A DNA stretch of 64,000 bases, from NCBI GenBank assembly GCA_001516055.1, contig LOEZ01000058.1:1-64000 (forward strand), read 5' to 3'. The notes beneath the pieces were generated by a model that was not told the DNA's origin, did no database searches, and saw nothing but the letters and a program-made list of their open reading frames with translations. This document shows positions 35,463-44,592 of this stretch, piece by piece. Source of the stretch: Gracilibacter sp. BRH_c7a (GTDB lineage Bacteria > Bacillota > Desulfitobacteriia > Desulfitobacteriales > Syntrophobotulaceae). The position numbers and the translations under genes are program-made. Numbering within the stretch: the first letter of the stretch is position 1; every line of letters starts with the position of its first letter.

Positions 35463-35533
35463 TTAACCTACATCTCCTCAAACGTTTACCATAGATATTT
35501 ATTTTTTAAACAAATTATGAAACTAATTTCCAC

Positions 35534-36346
35534 TTAATCCAGTTGCATGCGAATGCGGTTTAGGTATTCCCATGACTGCCGCGCAGCACTTGAGGGATCT
35601 GGGAGCTGGGCAATCTCAAGCGATAGATAGCCATCATATTTTAAAGCTTTGAGTATCATTAATACCTCAACGAAATCAATACTCCCTTGTCCTGGGATAC
35701 CACGGTTGCTATCCGCTATATGCATATGGCAATTCTTGGTGTTGGCCTCGACGAGGCTGGCAACAATAGATATATCCTCTACACACATGTGATAGGTATC
35801 TAATAAGATAAACAAGTTGTTAATACCAGTATTTTCAATCCAACTTAGCCCTTCCTGGGTAGTATTTAGGTTATTAATATTCTTCTTGTTCTGCGGTTCT
35901 ATAGCAACGGATAGTCCTTTCTGTCCTGCATACTCACAAATATCTTCCATTCCTTGCTGCAACCACTTCCAAGCTTCATCTTTCTTATCTTCTGGAAAAA
36001 CACCGCGAGACTTTCCAATATTAACTTTGGCACCAAATACAGAAGCGAAATCAACAATATCTTTAACTCTTGCAATTGCCGCTTTACGTACTTCAGCTGA
36101 ATTATCCGTAAGAGTGAGTTTATCTTCTATAATAGGAGCGGTCCCGACGGCCGCTACCTCTAGTCCCGATTTCTCAACTAACTTGACAAAATTCCCTATG
36201 TCCATATCTTTTGGGTTACGTACGAATGGTTCGATTCCATCATATCCGATGCTTTTTAGTTCCTCCAGAATCTTACCCAGGTCACCTTGGTAGGCAAACA
36301 TAGGTCCATTTGTCTCCGGCGTTCCGATTGTATAGGCGATTTTCAA
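35534..36346 (-). CDS. TIM-barrel sugar phosphate isomerase/epimerase (AP endonuclease 2 family), copy 2
   Basis: 270 residues, the same length as copy 1 at 33699-34511. Shared features: AYTIGTPETNG start, GYDGIEPFVRNPKDMD, VNIGKSRG, IEPQNKKN, LLDTYHMCVED, HIADSNRGIPG and YLSLEIAQLP. Conservation of metal-binding Glu/Asp/His positions says that both copies should be active. Copies flank the dehydrogenase gene, indicating duplication within the locus followed by specialisation, possibly for successive or epimeric intermediates. Confidence 0.88.
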   Translation of the reverse strand: MKIAYTIGTPETNGPMFAYQGDLGKILEELKSIGYDGIEPFVRNPKDMDIGNFVKLVEKSGLEVAAVGTAPIIEDKLTLTDNSAEVRKAAIARVKDIVDFASVFGAKVNIGKSRGVFPEDKKDEAWKWLQQGMEDICEYAGQKGLSVAIEPQNKKNINNLNTTQEGLSWIENTGINNLFILLDTYHMCVEDISIVASLVEANTKNCHMHIADSNRGIPGQGSIDFVEVLMILKALKYDGYLSLEIAQLPDPSSAARQSWEYLNRIRMQLD

Positions 36347-36434
36347 AATATATCCCCCTCTTCAAAAATGAAATAGCCTTTATTTTAGTCGTCTCTATCT
36401 TAAATTAGTTGTCTAAGGACATCCTTAATGTCCT

Positions 36435-37478
36435 TTAGACTAAACTAGCTCTATCTACATTAGCCATTTTCGCAGCTAAGATGTAGGCGTTTTCCCAGGC
36501 ACCAGAATTGGCAATTCCTTTACCGGCAACATCATATGCTGTCCCATGAGAACATGTAGTCACAGGATAGGGTAAACCAGCCATAACCGTTACCCCGTTA
36601 TCGAAGCCTTTCAATTTCATGGCAATTTGACCTTGATCATGAAACATTGTAACTGCAACATCAAATTCCCCATTAAACAATTTAATGAAGAGCGTATCCG
36701 CCGGGAAGGGACCTTGAGCATTAATACCGTTAAATTTAGACTGTTCGATTGCTGGTTCAATGGTTTCTATCTCTTCCATCCCACAAGTTCCGCCCTCTCC
36801 TCCATGAGGATTCAAAGCCGCAACTGCAATACGCGGATTGTTAACCCCTGCTCTCTTAAGCGTTTTATGAGCAAGATTAATACAGTTCAATATACTGTCC
36901 ATGCTAAGATGCTCACTTACATCTTTTAAGGGAATATGGCTTGTTATCCTAGAAGTCCAATAAACATGATCTAAAACATTAAGTTCTCCCCGATAACCGT
37001 TATATCCGAAGAAATTTGAAAGAAGATCAATTGCGCCGTTTAAGGTGAAGCCTGCTAACTTCATAGCCTTTTTATTATTAGGTCCAAAACATATCCCGTC
37101 CATGAATCCCTGCTTACAATACTCCACGCACAATCCGATATTGGTTGCTGCATCCTTTCCGCATATCGGGTTTATCTCCGCAAGTTCGACGCTATCAGCA
37201 TCGATACTCTTAGTGTCTAGAAGGACTAATCCCTCTAGCTTTACAGCTTCTTCTATACTTGAAGCAACTTGATACTCAAAAGATACCTTAGCTATTCTCA
37301 TTCCTCTTTTCAAAAGGCGTTCGTCACCAACAATGATCGCCTGAGCGTATTCTTGTAATACCCCACTGGATGCGGCCTTGGCAACAATTTCTGACCCTAT
37401 CCCTGCTGCATCACCTAAAGTAACACCAATTACCGGTTTATTATGCGAATAATTTTTCAACATCTTTACCTCCGTCAT
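36435..37478 (-). CDS. PdxA-family 4-phospho-hydroxyacid dehydrogenase
   Basis: 347 residues of the PdxA/isocitrate-dehydrogenase-like family. GVTLGDAAGIGSEIV at the start, LNPHGGEGGTCGMEE with the metal-binding His, AQGPFPADTLF, and MFHDQGQIAMK with the second His set. Vitamin B6 synthesis is one role; the PdxA2 branch oxidises 4-phospho-threonate or -erythronate in tetronate catabolism. Here the catabolic context favours the latter, though the expected DUF1537 tetronate kinase is not in the window. A sigma-54 promoter lies directly upstream, at 37513-37528, about 35 bases from the ATG. Confidence 0.88.
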   Translation of the reverse strand: MTEVKMLKNYSHNKPVIGVTLGDAAGIGSEIVAKAASSGVLQEYAQAIIVGDERLLKRGMRIAKVSFEYQVASSIEEAVKLEGLVLLDTKSIDADSVELAEINPICGKDAATNIGLCVEYCKQGFMDGICFGPNNKKAMKLAGFTLNGAIDLLSNFFGYNGYRGELNVLDHVYWTSRITSHIPLKDVSEHLSMDSILNCINLAHKTLKRAGVNNPRIAVAALNPHGGEGGTCGMEEIETIEPAIEQSKFNGINAQGPFPADTLFIKLFNGEFDVAVTMFHDQGQIAMKLKGFDNGVTVMAGLPYPVTTCSHGTAYDVAGKGIANSGAWENAYILAAKMANVDRASLV

Positions 37479-37512
37479 AAGCAGATATTTTCCTTATTAC
37501 TTGCTTTATAAG

Positions 37513-37528
37513 AGCAATATTCATGCCA
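37513..37528 (-). promoter_or_regulatory. Sigma-54 (-24/-12) promoter for the pdxA-type operon
   Basis: On the minus strand TGGCATGAATATTGCT matches the RpoN consensus TGGCAYG-N4-TTGCW exactly. The start point would be about 37502, giving a 24-base leader before the pdxA ATG at 37478. An enhancer-type repeat cluster is about 140-220 bases upstream and a sigma-54 activator is encoded at 40302-42143. Confidence 0.88.
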
Positions 37529-37668
37529 AATAAGTATAAATCTTCAAATATTATCTATGAATTTTCTGTTTAGCAATAGAAAAAAGTTAAGTAAGCTCTT
37601 TTTGCTAAGAATCGTTTCTCAAAAACTGTCTCTTCCCCAACAGCAAAAGCATGAAAAAACAGAATAAA

Positions 37669-37736
37669 CGAAACATTGCAACAGTATTAAACAGTAATTA
37701 TGTTTCAATATGTTTCACAGGGTTTCTGTCGACAGA
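37669..37736. promoter_or_regulatory. Upstream activating sequence with phased GTTTC repeats
   Basis: Plus strand shows TGTTTCA at 37701, TGTTTCA at 37711 and GGTTTCT at 37721, exactly one helical turn apart. An inverted copy CGAAACATTGCAACA at 37669-37683 and a perfect palindrome TCTGTCGACAGA at 37725-37736 flank them. Distance to the -24/-12 promoter suits an enhancer for the sigma-54 activator. Confidence 0.65.
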
Positions 37737-37747
37737 TTTCATGGTTT

Positions 37748-39160
37748 TCATTTGAGAAAGAATTCCTCCTGTTTCTTCCTTATCTCCCATAGAACAGAAT
37801 GCGCTGGTTCTTGCACCATATCATAAGTGATAATACTTCCGGCCTTGACATCAACTTTCAGTTTGTTCCCAGTGAGCATATGTGCAGGGATAGGGTTATT
37901 TCTGCCTCTTCCCACTGCCGGAGTAATAAACGACGTCATATTCGGATCTCGGTCGTTGCCACAGGTAGTTCCAGCGGGTAAATCCCTAACCGTTCTTCGT
38001 GCAAGATCGAAGCGATGAATGTATTCTTTAGATCCGGTATCCACCCCAAGCATAACTGCACTCATCAGGGTTGTAGACGACTCCACTCCACATAGATGAT
38101 ATGGATGACAAATCACAGCAGCTGAATTATCATAGTTTCCAATCAGACCTTTTGTAGTTAAGATGTTCTGGGAGTAATCATTATTGCTTCTAACGACAAG
38201 ATAAACCCCTCCGCCCATGCTGGCTTCTGCTTTACTGCGTAAACAGGTAATGATATCAATCCTACCCTCCTCACTAAACACACCGCCATTTTTTTGACTG
38301 CAATAAGCAACGGGGACTTCATTCACCCTTAAAATTCCTTGATGAAGCTCCTCTAAATCTGGATGAAGCCCTGTCGCGTTTGCCATCATCACAATCTCAC
38401 AATAGTCAAATCCTGCAGCCTGCGGAAGACCACTCAAAATTTCTCCTCTTTTTTCTAAATACTCCTTAGCTTTGCCCTCAGGGATGAACTCAAGATATTC
38501 GGCATCTTCTGGAGAAATTGTCACAACGATAGGTTCTGGAATCCCCTTTTTTTCATCTGCTAGATACGTTATGGTTCTAGCTTTTTCATCATAGATGTAT
38601 TCCCCATCGCGTGATTTTCCTGCACTAATAACCTCCAGACCGATAAGACGCGCCCATTCTACCAACTGCATTAATATCGCAGGCTGGTCGCCGTCCACAG
38701 GAGTATAAACCAAACCCTTCTGTTTAAACATCTGATGCAAGATAGGACCAACCACAGAGTCGGTTTCTTTCGTAATCATTACGATATGTTTCATGTTTTC
38801 AAGAGCTAATTTTGCATGATAGGCACCTGCTTCAGGATTTCCTGTTGCCTCAGCTACAACATCTATATCCAGATTAAAGATAATATCCGGCTCACTGGTA
38901 ATAACATATTTGCCCTGTTCAATTGCCGCTTCAGCTTCTGACACAGTATTACATATGCAAATTACCTCATCAGGGAAATTGGCTTCTTTATAGGCTCTTC
39001 TTGCATTCTCAATGTTAGTATCCGCAACAACATTGATAGTAAGGAATTGGTTATATAAGGACTGTGTCACGATTGCTGTGCCATAATTTCCTCCTCCAAT
39101 TAGTGCAGCTTTCACATGGCTTTGTCTTGCAAACTTCTCAAAAAGATGATGATAGAACAT
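37748..39160 (-). CDS. Homoserine-dehydrogenase-like oxidoreductase with C-terminal SAF domain (COG4091)
   Basis: 470 residues from the ATG at 39160, which has AAAGGGG correctly placed; a longer frame to 39226 lacks a ribosome site. Residues about 15-30 form the Rossmann motif (ALIGGGNYGTAIV), with DIDVVAEATGNPEAG next as in homoserine dehydrogenases, then VYTPVDGDQPAILMQL. The C-terminal part (IPAHMLTGNKLKVDVKAGSIITYDMV) is a SAF domain as in antifreeze/altronate-dehydratase proteins. This is COG4091, usually found in sugar-acid and tetrose catabolic loci. The reaction is unknown. It is the gene next to the divergent LysR regulator. Confidence 0.87.
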   Translation of the reverse strand: MFYHHLFEKFARQSHVKAALIGGGNYGTAIVTQSLYNQFLTINVVADTNIENARRAYKEANFPDEVICICNTVSEAEAAIEQGKYVITSEPDIIFNLDIDVVAEATGNPEAGAYHAKLALENMKHIVMITKETDSVVGPILHQMFKQKGLVYTPVDGDQPAILMQLVEWARLIGLEVISAGKSRDGEYIYDEKARTITYLADEKKGIPEPIVVTISPEDAEYLEFIPEGKAKEYLEKRGEILSGLPQAAGFDYCEIVMMANATGLHPDLEELHQGILRVNEVPVAYCSQKNGGVFSEEGRIDIITCLRSKAEASMGGGVYLVVRSNNDYSQNILTTKGLIGNYDNSAAVICHPYHLCGVESSTTLMSAVMLGVDTGSKEYIHRFDLARRTVRDLPAGTTCGNDRDPNMTSFITPAVGRGRNNPIPAHMLTGNKLKVDVKAGSIITYDMVQEPAHSVLWEIRKKQEEFFLK

Positions 39161-39271
39161 AAACTTAATCCCCTTTATTTTTGTATAACGTGTTGCCCGT
39201 AAGTGCCACGGATTTAAAACCGTCACGCGTATCTCTATTGTATTGCCACCGCACTTATATGTATAATAGCT

Positions 39272-39324
39272 TTATCTGATAAGAAACCATTCCTAAATTT
39301 CATAGTATACTTGAAGGAATCAAG
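39272..39324. promoter_or_regulatory. Two dyads between the SAF-domain enzyme and the LysR gene
   Basis: TTATCTGATAA at 39272-39282 and CTTGAAGGAATCAAG at 39310-39324 are short palindromes in the divergent spacer, the usual place for LysR-type regulator sites. Direct evidence of binding is lacking. Confidence 0.5.
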
Positions 39325-39365
39325 TGAATATCAAATATTGTTATCATGTCAAAGGGGTTTTTTCC

Positions 39366-40226
39366 ATGAAAGAAAGTGATTGGGCAATTCTCAATACCCT
39401 GTACCATGAACCAAATATCACTAAGGCTGCCGAACAATTGTATATGACACAACCCAGCCTGACCAAACGGCTACGACAAATTGAAGACGAATTCGACACA
39501 ACAATTGCTATCCGTAATTCAAGGGGTATTGCCCTTACTCCACAGGGAGAATATTTAGCCAGAAAAGCCGGAGAAATGCTAAGGCAGTTCAAAGAAATTC
39601 ACCAGCAGGTTATGGAAATGAACGACGGTAATAAAGGAACTTTAAAAATTGGTGTCACCAATTCATATGGCCGTTTCCAACTTCCATCTCTGTTAAATCA
39701 ATATAAAACGATGTATCCTAACAATCAATTTGAGATTGTAAGTGGTTTAAGCAGCGACGTTTTAAGAAAAGTTAATCTTAATGAGCTTTACATCGGATTT
39801 ATTAGAGGTGATCACGATTTTCAAGGAGTAAAACACCTGATTTCAGTTGATCCAGGATATATCGTTTCCAAAAGAAAAATCGTCCTCGATGATTTACCAA
39901 ATATCCCACGTATTGAATATGAACTAGATCCTTTGACAGTTAAGTTATTAGATTCGTGGTGGGTTGAGCACTTCACAGTGTTACCACGCAAGGGATTGGT
40001 CGTAAATCACGGCGACACTTGTCGCGAGATGATTGCCAATGGGATGGGATATGGTATTTTCCTGGTACCGGAATTCATTGAGGATACTGTTGATTTATAT
40101 AAACTACCTATGTACACAAAAGACAACAAAGCTTTTACTCGAAATACGTGGATGATTTGCAACAATGAGTCCTATAAAATACCTTTCGTCAAGAACTTTA
40201 TAGATTTTGTATCTATGACTAAATAA
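39366..40226 (+). CDS. LysR-family transcriptional regulator
   Basis: 286 residues. N-terminal winged helix-turn-helix with NITKAAEQLYMTQPSLTKRLRQ, followed by a substrate-binding (periplasmic-binding-like) domain with TLKIGVTNSYGRFQLPSLL. The frame is open from 39324 (GTG) but AAAGGGG is 8 bases from the ATG at 39366, and MKESDWAILNTLYHEPN is the typical family start. It is read divergently from the catabolic locus, so it most likely controls that locus in response to a substrate or intermediate. Confidence 0.93.
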   Translation: MKESDWAILNTLYHEPNITKAAEQLYMTQPSLTKRLRQIEDEFDTTIAIRNSRGIALTPQGEYLARKAGEMLRQFKEIHQQVMEMNDGNKGTLKIGVTNSYGRFQLPSLLNQYKTMYPNNQFEIVSGLSSDVLRKVNLNELYIGFIRGDHDFQGVKHLISVDPGYIVSKRKIVLDDLPNIPRIEYELDPLTVKLLDSWWVEHFTVLPRKGLVVNHGDTCREMIANGMGYGIFLVPEFIEDTVDLYKLPMYTKDNKAFTRNTWMICNNESYKIPFVKNFIDFVSMTK

Positions 40227-40250
40227 TGTCTAAATAATAATTAAATATAA

Positions 40251-40280
40251 AACAAACGTGCTAACCACACGTTTGTTTTT
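40251..40280 (+). terminator. Terminator after the LysR gene
   Basis: AACAAACGTG/CACGTTTGTT 10-bp stem, 7-base loop, then TTTTT on the plus strand. It can also end the convergent sigma-54 activator transcript. Confidence 0.85.
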
Positions 40281-40301
40281 ATTAACCAATTCTAGCTATT
40301 C

Positions 40302-42143
40302 TTATTTTTGTTTTGATTTCCTCCATAGGGTGGTACGACTAACTCCCAGCATTTCAGCTTTTTCTTTCTGTGTCATCTTTTTTATGTTTTTTTCATCTTC
40401 GTAAATGTTACCAGACAGTTTTTTTTGATTAGGGGGTAGAATTTGAAATATCTCCTTAACTTCCTGGCCAGTTATCTGGCCATCCATAGACAGTACAATC
40501 AGTCTCTCGCAAATATTTCTTAGCTCCCTTATATTGCCAGGCCAATCATGCTTAATAAGCTCTATAATCGCTTCATCGGTCATATCAATATGGATATGAT
40601 CTTTGTCTTCAAACTCAGAAAGAAAAAATTTGGTGATTTCTTTAATATCATTTTTACGATACCGAAGAGGCGGGATATGGAGTCTTAAAATATCCAAACG
40701 ATATAAAAGGTCTTGTCGAAACTTATTATCCTCAACTTTTTGCTGAAGATCCACGTTGGAGGCAGCAATTATTCTCACATCAACCGGAATGATCTTATCG
40801 TCTCCTAGTTTTCTTATTTCTTGTTCTTGAAGCACCCGCAAGAGCTTGGCTTGAAGACCAAGCGGAAGCTCGGCAATTTCATCTAGGAAAAGAGTCCCCC
40901 GATGGGCCATCTCAAAAAGCCCGACTTTGCCCCCTTTAGTCGCTCCAGTAAACGCTCCTTCTACATAACCAAAAAGTTCACTTTCCAACAATTGTTCAGG
41001 TAAGGCTGCACAATTAATAGCTACGAAAGGTTGATTCTGACGTCTGCTTTTTTTATGAATACTTTGAGCAAATAGTTCTTTCCCTGTACCTGTTTCACCG
41101 ATAATAAGAACGTTAGCGTTGGCAGAAGCATATTTCTGAGCAATCACTATTGTTTTCTTAATTTGGTCGCTGTTACCAATTATATCTTCAAAATCGTATT
41201 TCGCTAGAAGCCCTTTTTTAGATAGTTTTTGCCGGATCTCAATCTCATTTTTTTGTAGCCTATCTACATTTTGAATTAGCAGAACTGTTCCAAGAATCTT
41301 GTTATTAACCTTGATGGGCTTTGTATTAATCACCATCATTTTATTATTAATATTTTTTAATAGATTAACTTCTTTATCTTCACTGGATAATAAATGGACT
41401 TCATTCAACTCTGGAAAAACAGAAAATAAATTATTGCCTATTAAAATTGTTTTAGGCGGAACGTTAAGGATCTTAAACACAGCCTGATTATAAGCTGTAA
41501 TGACCCCGATACTATCTACTGCAAGTATACCGTCGTTCGTATTTTCCAGAATAATTTTAAATAGCTCGCCTTTTTTGCGTTCTTCAATAATAGCATTGGC
41601 GACGCTAAATGCTTCAAAAATAGCTATCTTATGCGACTCATAGCCTACCGTTATCTTTACACAGTTAATGCCTTCTTGGTTAGACTGACGAAATACCGTC
41701 AACCCTCCTAAGATAGCATCTACTTCCATTCTTTTTGCTATATTAATAACTTCTGCAACATGGGCATGATCTTTTACACCAACTACCTCTAGTTTTACAT
41801 CCATTGTTTTTTCGATAAACTCTTTTTCTACCACAATACTCTCTGACAGCATTACAGCAATTTTCTTTGCTTTATACTTTTCTTTACACTCTTCTATCCC
41901 GCGCATGATATCATAACCCGTCATAGCTAACTCAATAGCACGAGCATATTTAAGTTTCTTACTTAGTGTTGTATAGCTGATACCACGGGCGATAATAATA
42001 TTATTTTCAAAGTCAGACCCAAGAAGTCCCTGAATATCTACTTTCTCAACTAAATCAAATATTACATCCTTATTTGCTTTAGTCTGAACAATTCGGTGAA
42101 CAGTTTCGTGGTTTTCCGGAACAGCATAAATGATTCTAATCAT
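40302..42143 (-). CDS. Sigma-54-dependent activator with PrpR-type sensor and PAS domain
   Basis: 613 residues. About 1-185: PrpR_N-type ligand-sensing domain (IIIARGISYTTLSKKL). About 195-300: PAS domain (TNDGILAVDSIGVITAYNQA). About 330-560: AAA+ sigma-54 activator with Walker A GETGTGKELFAQ, the sigma-contacting GAFTGA loop, and RALL/ATPase motif GTLFLDEIAEL. The end is a Fis-type helix-turn-helix (KAEMLGVSRTTLWRK). It is the obvious activator for the -24/-12 promoter at 37513-37528. PrpR-type sensors bind short carboxylate metabolites, in line with the Tct/dehydratase locus. Confidence 0.93.
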   Translation of the reverse strand: MIRIIYAVPENHETVHRIVQTKANKDVIFDLVEKVDIQGLLGSDFENNIIIARGISYTTLSKKLKYARAIELAMTGYDIMRGIEECKEKYKAKKIAVMLSESIVVEKEFIEKTMDVKLEVVGVKDHAHVAEVINIAKRMEVDAILGGLTVFRQSNQEGINCVKITVGYESHKIAIFEAFSVANAIIEERKKGELFKIILENTNDGILAVDSIGVITAYNQAVFKILNVPPKTILIGNNLFSVFPELNEVHLLSSEDKEVNLLKNINNKMMVINTKPIKVNNKILGTVLLIQNVDRLQKNEIEIRQKLSKKGLLAKYDFEDIIGNSDQIKKTIVIAQKYASANANVLIIGETGTGKELFAQSIHKKSRRQNQPFVAINCAALPEQLLESELFGYVEGAFTGATKGGKVGLFEMAHRGTLFLDEIAELPLGLQAKLLRVLQEQEIRKLGDDKIIPVDVRIIAASNVDLQQKVEDNKFRQDLLYRLDILRLHIPPLRYRKNDIKEITKFFLSEFEDKDHIHIDMTDEAIIELIKHDWPGNIRELRNICERLIVLSMDGQITGQEVKEIFQILPPNQKKLSGNIYEDEKNIKKMTQKEKAEMLGVSRTTLWRKSKQK

Positions 42144-42223
42144 CTAATCTCTCCATCCAATTTAGTTAACTGACTTTTTATCTTATATTTATCTTATCAT
42201 AAAGCCAATAGCATTTGTAAACC

Positions 42224-42253
42224 AAAAAGGAAAAGCCCTAGCTTTTCCTTTTT
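42224..42253 (-). terminator. Symmetrical terminator after the TPR gene
   Basis: AAAAAGGAAAAGC/GCTTTTCCTTTTT 13-bp perfect stem with a 4-base loop and T run; ends the ECF operon on the minus strand ahead of the sigma-54 activator. Confidence 0.88.
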
Positions 42254-42273
42254 ATAAATATAGTTTAGTGCAA

Positions 42274-44592
42274 TTACATTCTATCCCTAGCAATCTCCTG
42301 CAAAGCTTTAACAAGAACATCTTCTTCCCCTAAAGTTTTAAGTTTAGCTTGGAAAGCTTGAACCTGTTCTAAGCGACCTTTTCTATCTATGCTCATTATC
42401 TCCATCAGGTACTTACGGAAATCTTCTTTTTGCAGATCGCTTTTAATTCCAGAAGAGTATTTCTCTAGACTATAAATCAAGGTTGGAATATCAGCCGGAA
42501 TTTGCGTTTCTCCCGTAGAGCTATATCTTAGGAGCTGTGAATACTCCTTTCCTTCGAGCAGTTTTATAGCTTCCTCAAATCTATCCAGATAAAGTAAGGC
42601 TACTACAGGCCCCAAATCTCTAAATTCTTTCTGCCCTTTTAAATAGTTCTGGTAATACCTTAAAGCTTTTTCTGGATCACCTGTTTTAAAATATAATTCT
42701 CCCATAAGGTGATACCAAAAACTATTCTCCTCAAAATATTCCTCTATCCCTTCAAAGAATTCCAGGGCAAGCTCATAATCTTGGGCTTGAATACCCGCAC
42801 TGGCAGCTTCCTCAATAATAAACTTCTCTTTGGTAATCCCTAGAAGCCGAATATAGTATTGGAGTGCTTTCTGCGGGTTAGAAGTTCCTTCACCCCAGCC
42901 ATAATTGTAAATTCTGGCAAGGGAGAGCAGGACATACGGATTATCTGGTTTTTCCTTTAATTCTTGCAGATAGGCTTGCTCCGCTTCGGAATACTTCTTT
43001 TCGAGTACTAATTTATCTCCTTGGGAAAAGAAAGACGTCTCTTCGATTTGAACCGAAGGATAGTTGGCATTCAACTGCAAGACGTATCCTTCACTATCGG
43101 AAATCGATTTACCACTTTCATCTAATGCTTCTACCACGAAGAATATCTCTGCTCCCGGATAGAAACTCCCAAGGATAGCTGAAGGCCCAAGGATATCGTT
43201 TGCCCAGGTAATGAAATTCATCCCTCTTGCTTGAAGGCCTTCGGGCTCAAAGACGTAAGAAGTATCCTTGAGGTTCTGAAGATAGACTCTGGAAGCATAA
43301 CCATTCTCTAGCTTTAAAGTAATATGAAGATTATAGGACTTAGCTCCCGGAGCTCCATTCCAACTTATTGGCAACTCTTCACCTTCAGTAAAGAATTGCT
43401 GTCCCGCAGGGTGATTAACTATAACTCTTGGCTGGAAAGCATATTCCAAGTTCTCTGTCTCACCTTCTTGAACAGTAAATGTATCAAGTCCTTTAAACCG
43501 TCCGAGTCCTTCCAAATCTGAAGGTAATACTCCGAGTACTACGAAATATCTTCCCGGTACTATCCCGCTAAATTCAAAACTCCCAAGACCATCTGTCTTG
43601 ACTGGGGCATAACTAGCAGCCCCTTCCAGGTGACTCATCCTCCCATCGTACTCTTGCTCATTGATTAAATAGACTAGAACATTGGGCAAAGGAGCATTGC
43701 CTACAAGTATCTTTCCTATTATATTTCCCTTATCCTGATATCCGTTGTTTTTCGGAAACCCGCCACTCTCCATAGTCTGCAATAGTTCCAGTCGTGATTT
43801 ACTGTGTTTATATGGTGGCTGGTCTTGAAGAGTAGCATTAATGTTAGATTCCTTCAAATCGTTTTGCTTACTATGATCCAAAAATCTTTCCCAGTCTTTT
43901 TCCGCTTGCTGCATAGCCTGTTTGTAAACGGCTTCCGCTTTAGTGAACTCTCCAAGTTGAAAATATATATCTCCTTTCAGAACAAGGAACCGAGCTTGCT
44001 CTTGTTCAGGGTAACTTTCCAAATTATATTCTACTAAGGCAAGGGCTTTATCCATATCTCCCAATTCCATATATATCTCGACCAGACTGCCGTTCACTTC
44101 AGCTACTTTGAAAGCTTTATCCCCCTCAGCAAAACCTCGAGCAGCAATCTCATAATATTTAACTGCCTCATCATAATCACTCTGAATTTGGTATATCTGC
44201 CCTATTTTCTGATAGCTCATATACCTCCACATAACCTCATCTTGAGCTTTGGCAACCTTTTGCAGATAAGAAATTACTTTTTCGGCCCCAATGTTAACCT
44301 GATCCCCACGCCCACCGCCAACAAAATTAGGGCCAATCATAATTCTTTCTTCCTGTTGGAGCAGGCTGTCAGCCAGGGAGAACACTTCCCACCTAGCTTC
44401 TTCAGAACCCGGGAAATAGTTAATGAGCCTTTCTTTCATTATTATAGAAGCTTCCTTATTTTCAGCTTTCTCCTGACTCTCAATGTTGGAAGCCATAAGT
44501 GATGGTGTCTTAGAATAACCTATTCCCACCAAAATACTAATAGCAGCAGCCAGGATGATAACTGTCCTGATTCTTAAATTTATTTTTTTCAT
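42274..44592 (-). CDS. Membrane-anchored TPR protein with carboxypeptidase-regulatory-like domain
   Basis: 772 residues. One membrane helix near residues 9-27, the rest outside the cell. Tetratricopeptide repeats run from about 115 to 245 (YYEIAARGFAEGDKAFKVAEV, ALVEYNLESYPEQEQARF) and again from about 525 to 720. Between them lies a beta-sandwich (VLVYLINEQEYDGRM... GLGSFEFSGIVPGRYFVVLGV) like the carboxypeptidase regulatory domain. Its ATG overlaps the anti-sigma gene by 4 bases (ATGA), so translation is coupled. Probably the envelope-facing output or sensor of the ECF system. Confidence 0.88.
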   Translation of the reverse strand: MKKINLRIRTVIILAAAISILVGIGYSKTPSLMASNIESQEKAENKEASIIMKERLINYFPGSEEARWEVFSLADSLLQQEERIMIGPNFVGGGRGDQVNIGAEKVISYLQKVAKAQDEVMWRYMSYQKIGQIYQIQSDYDEAVKYYEIAARGFAEGDKAFKVAEVNGSLVEIYMELGDMDKALALVEYNLESYPEQEQARFLVLKGDIYFQLGEFTKAEAVYKQAMQQAEKDWERFLDHSKQNDLKESNINATLQDQPPYKHSKSRLELLQTMESGGFPKNNGYQDKGNIIGKILVGNAPLPNVLVYLINEQEYDGRMSHLEGAASYAPVKTDGLGSFEFSGIVPGRYFVVLGVLPSDLEGLGRFKGLDTFTVQEGETENLEYAFQPRVIVNHPAGQQFFTEGEELPISWNGAPGAKSYNLHITLKLENGYASRVYLQNLKDTSYVFEPEGLQARGMNFITWANDILGPSAILGSFYPGAEIFFVVEALDESGKSISDSEGYVLQLNANYPSVQIEETSFFSQGDKLVLEKKYSEAEQAYLQELKEKPDNPYVLLSLARIYNYGWGEGTSNPQKALQYYIRLLGITKEKFIIEEAASAGIQAQDYELALEFFEGIEEYFEENSFWYHLMGELYFKTGDPEKALRYYQNYLKGQKEFRDLGPVVALLYLDRFEEAIKLLEGKEYSQLLRYSSTGETQIPADIPTLIYSLEKYSSGIKSDLQKEDFRKYLMEIMSIDRKGRLEQVQAFQAKLKTLGEEDVLVKALQEIARDRM

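Noticed and set aside
39187-39204. TGGCACTTACGGGCAAC on the minus strand upstream of the SAF-domain enzyme as a second sigma-54 promoter
   Set aside because: The GG-to-GC distance is one base short of the required 10, and the -12 element lacks TT; sigma-54 does not tolerate this.
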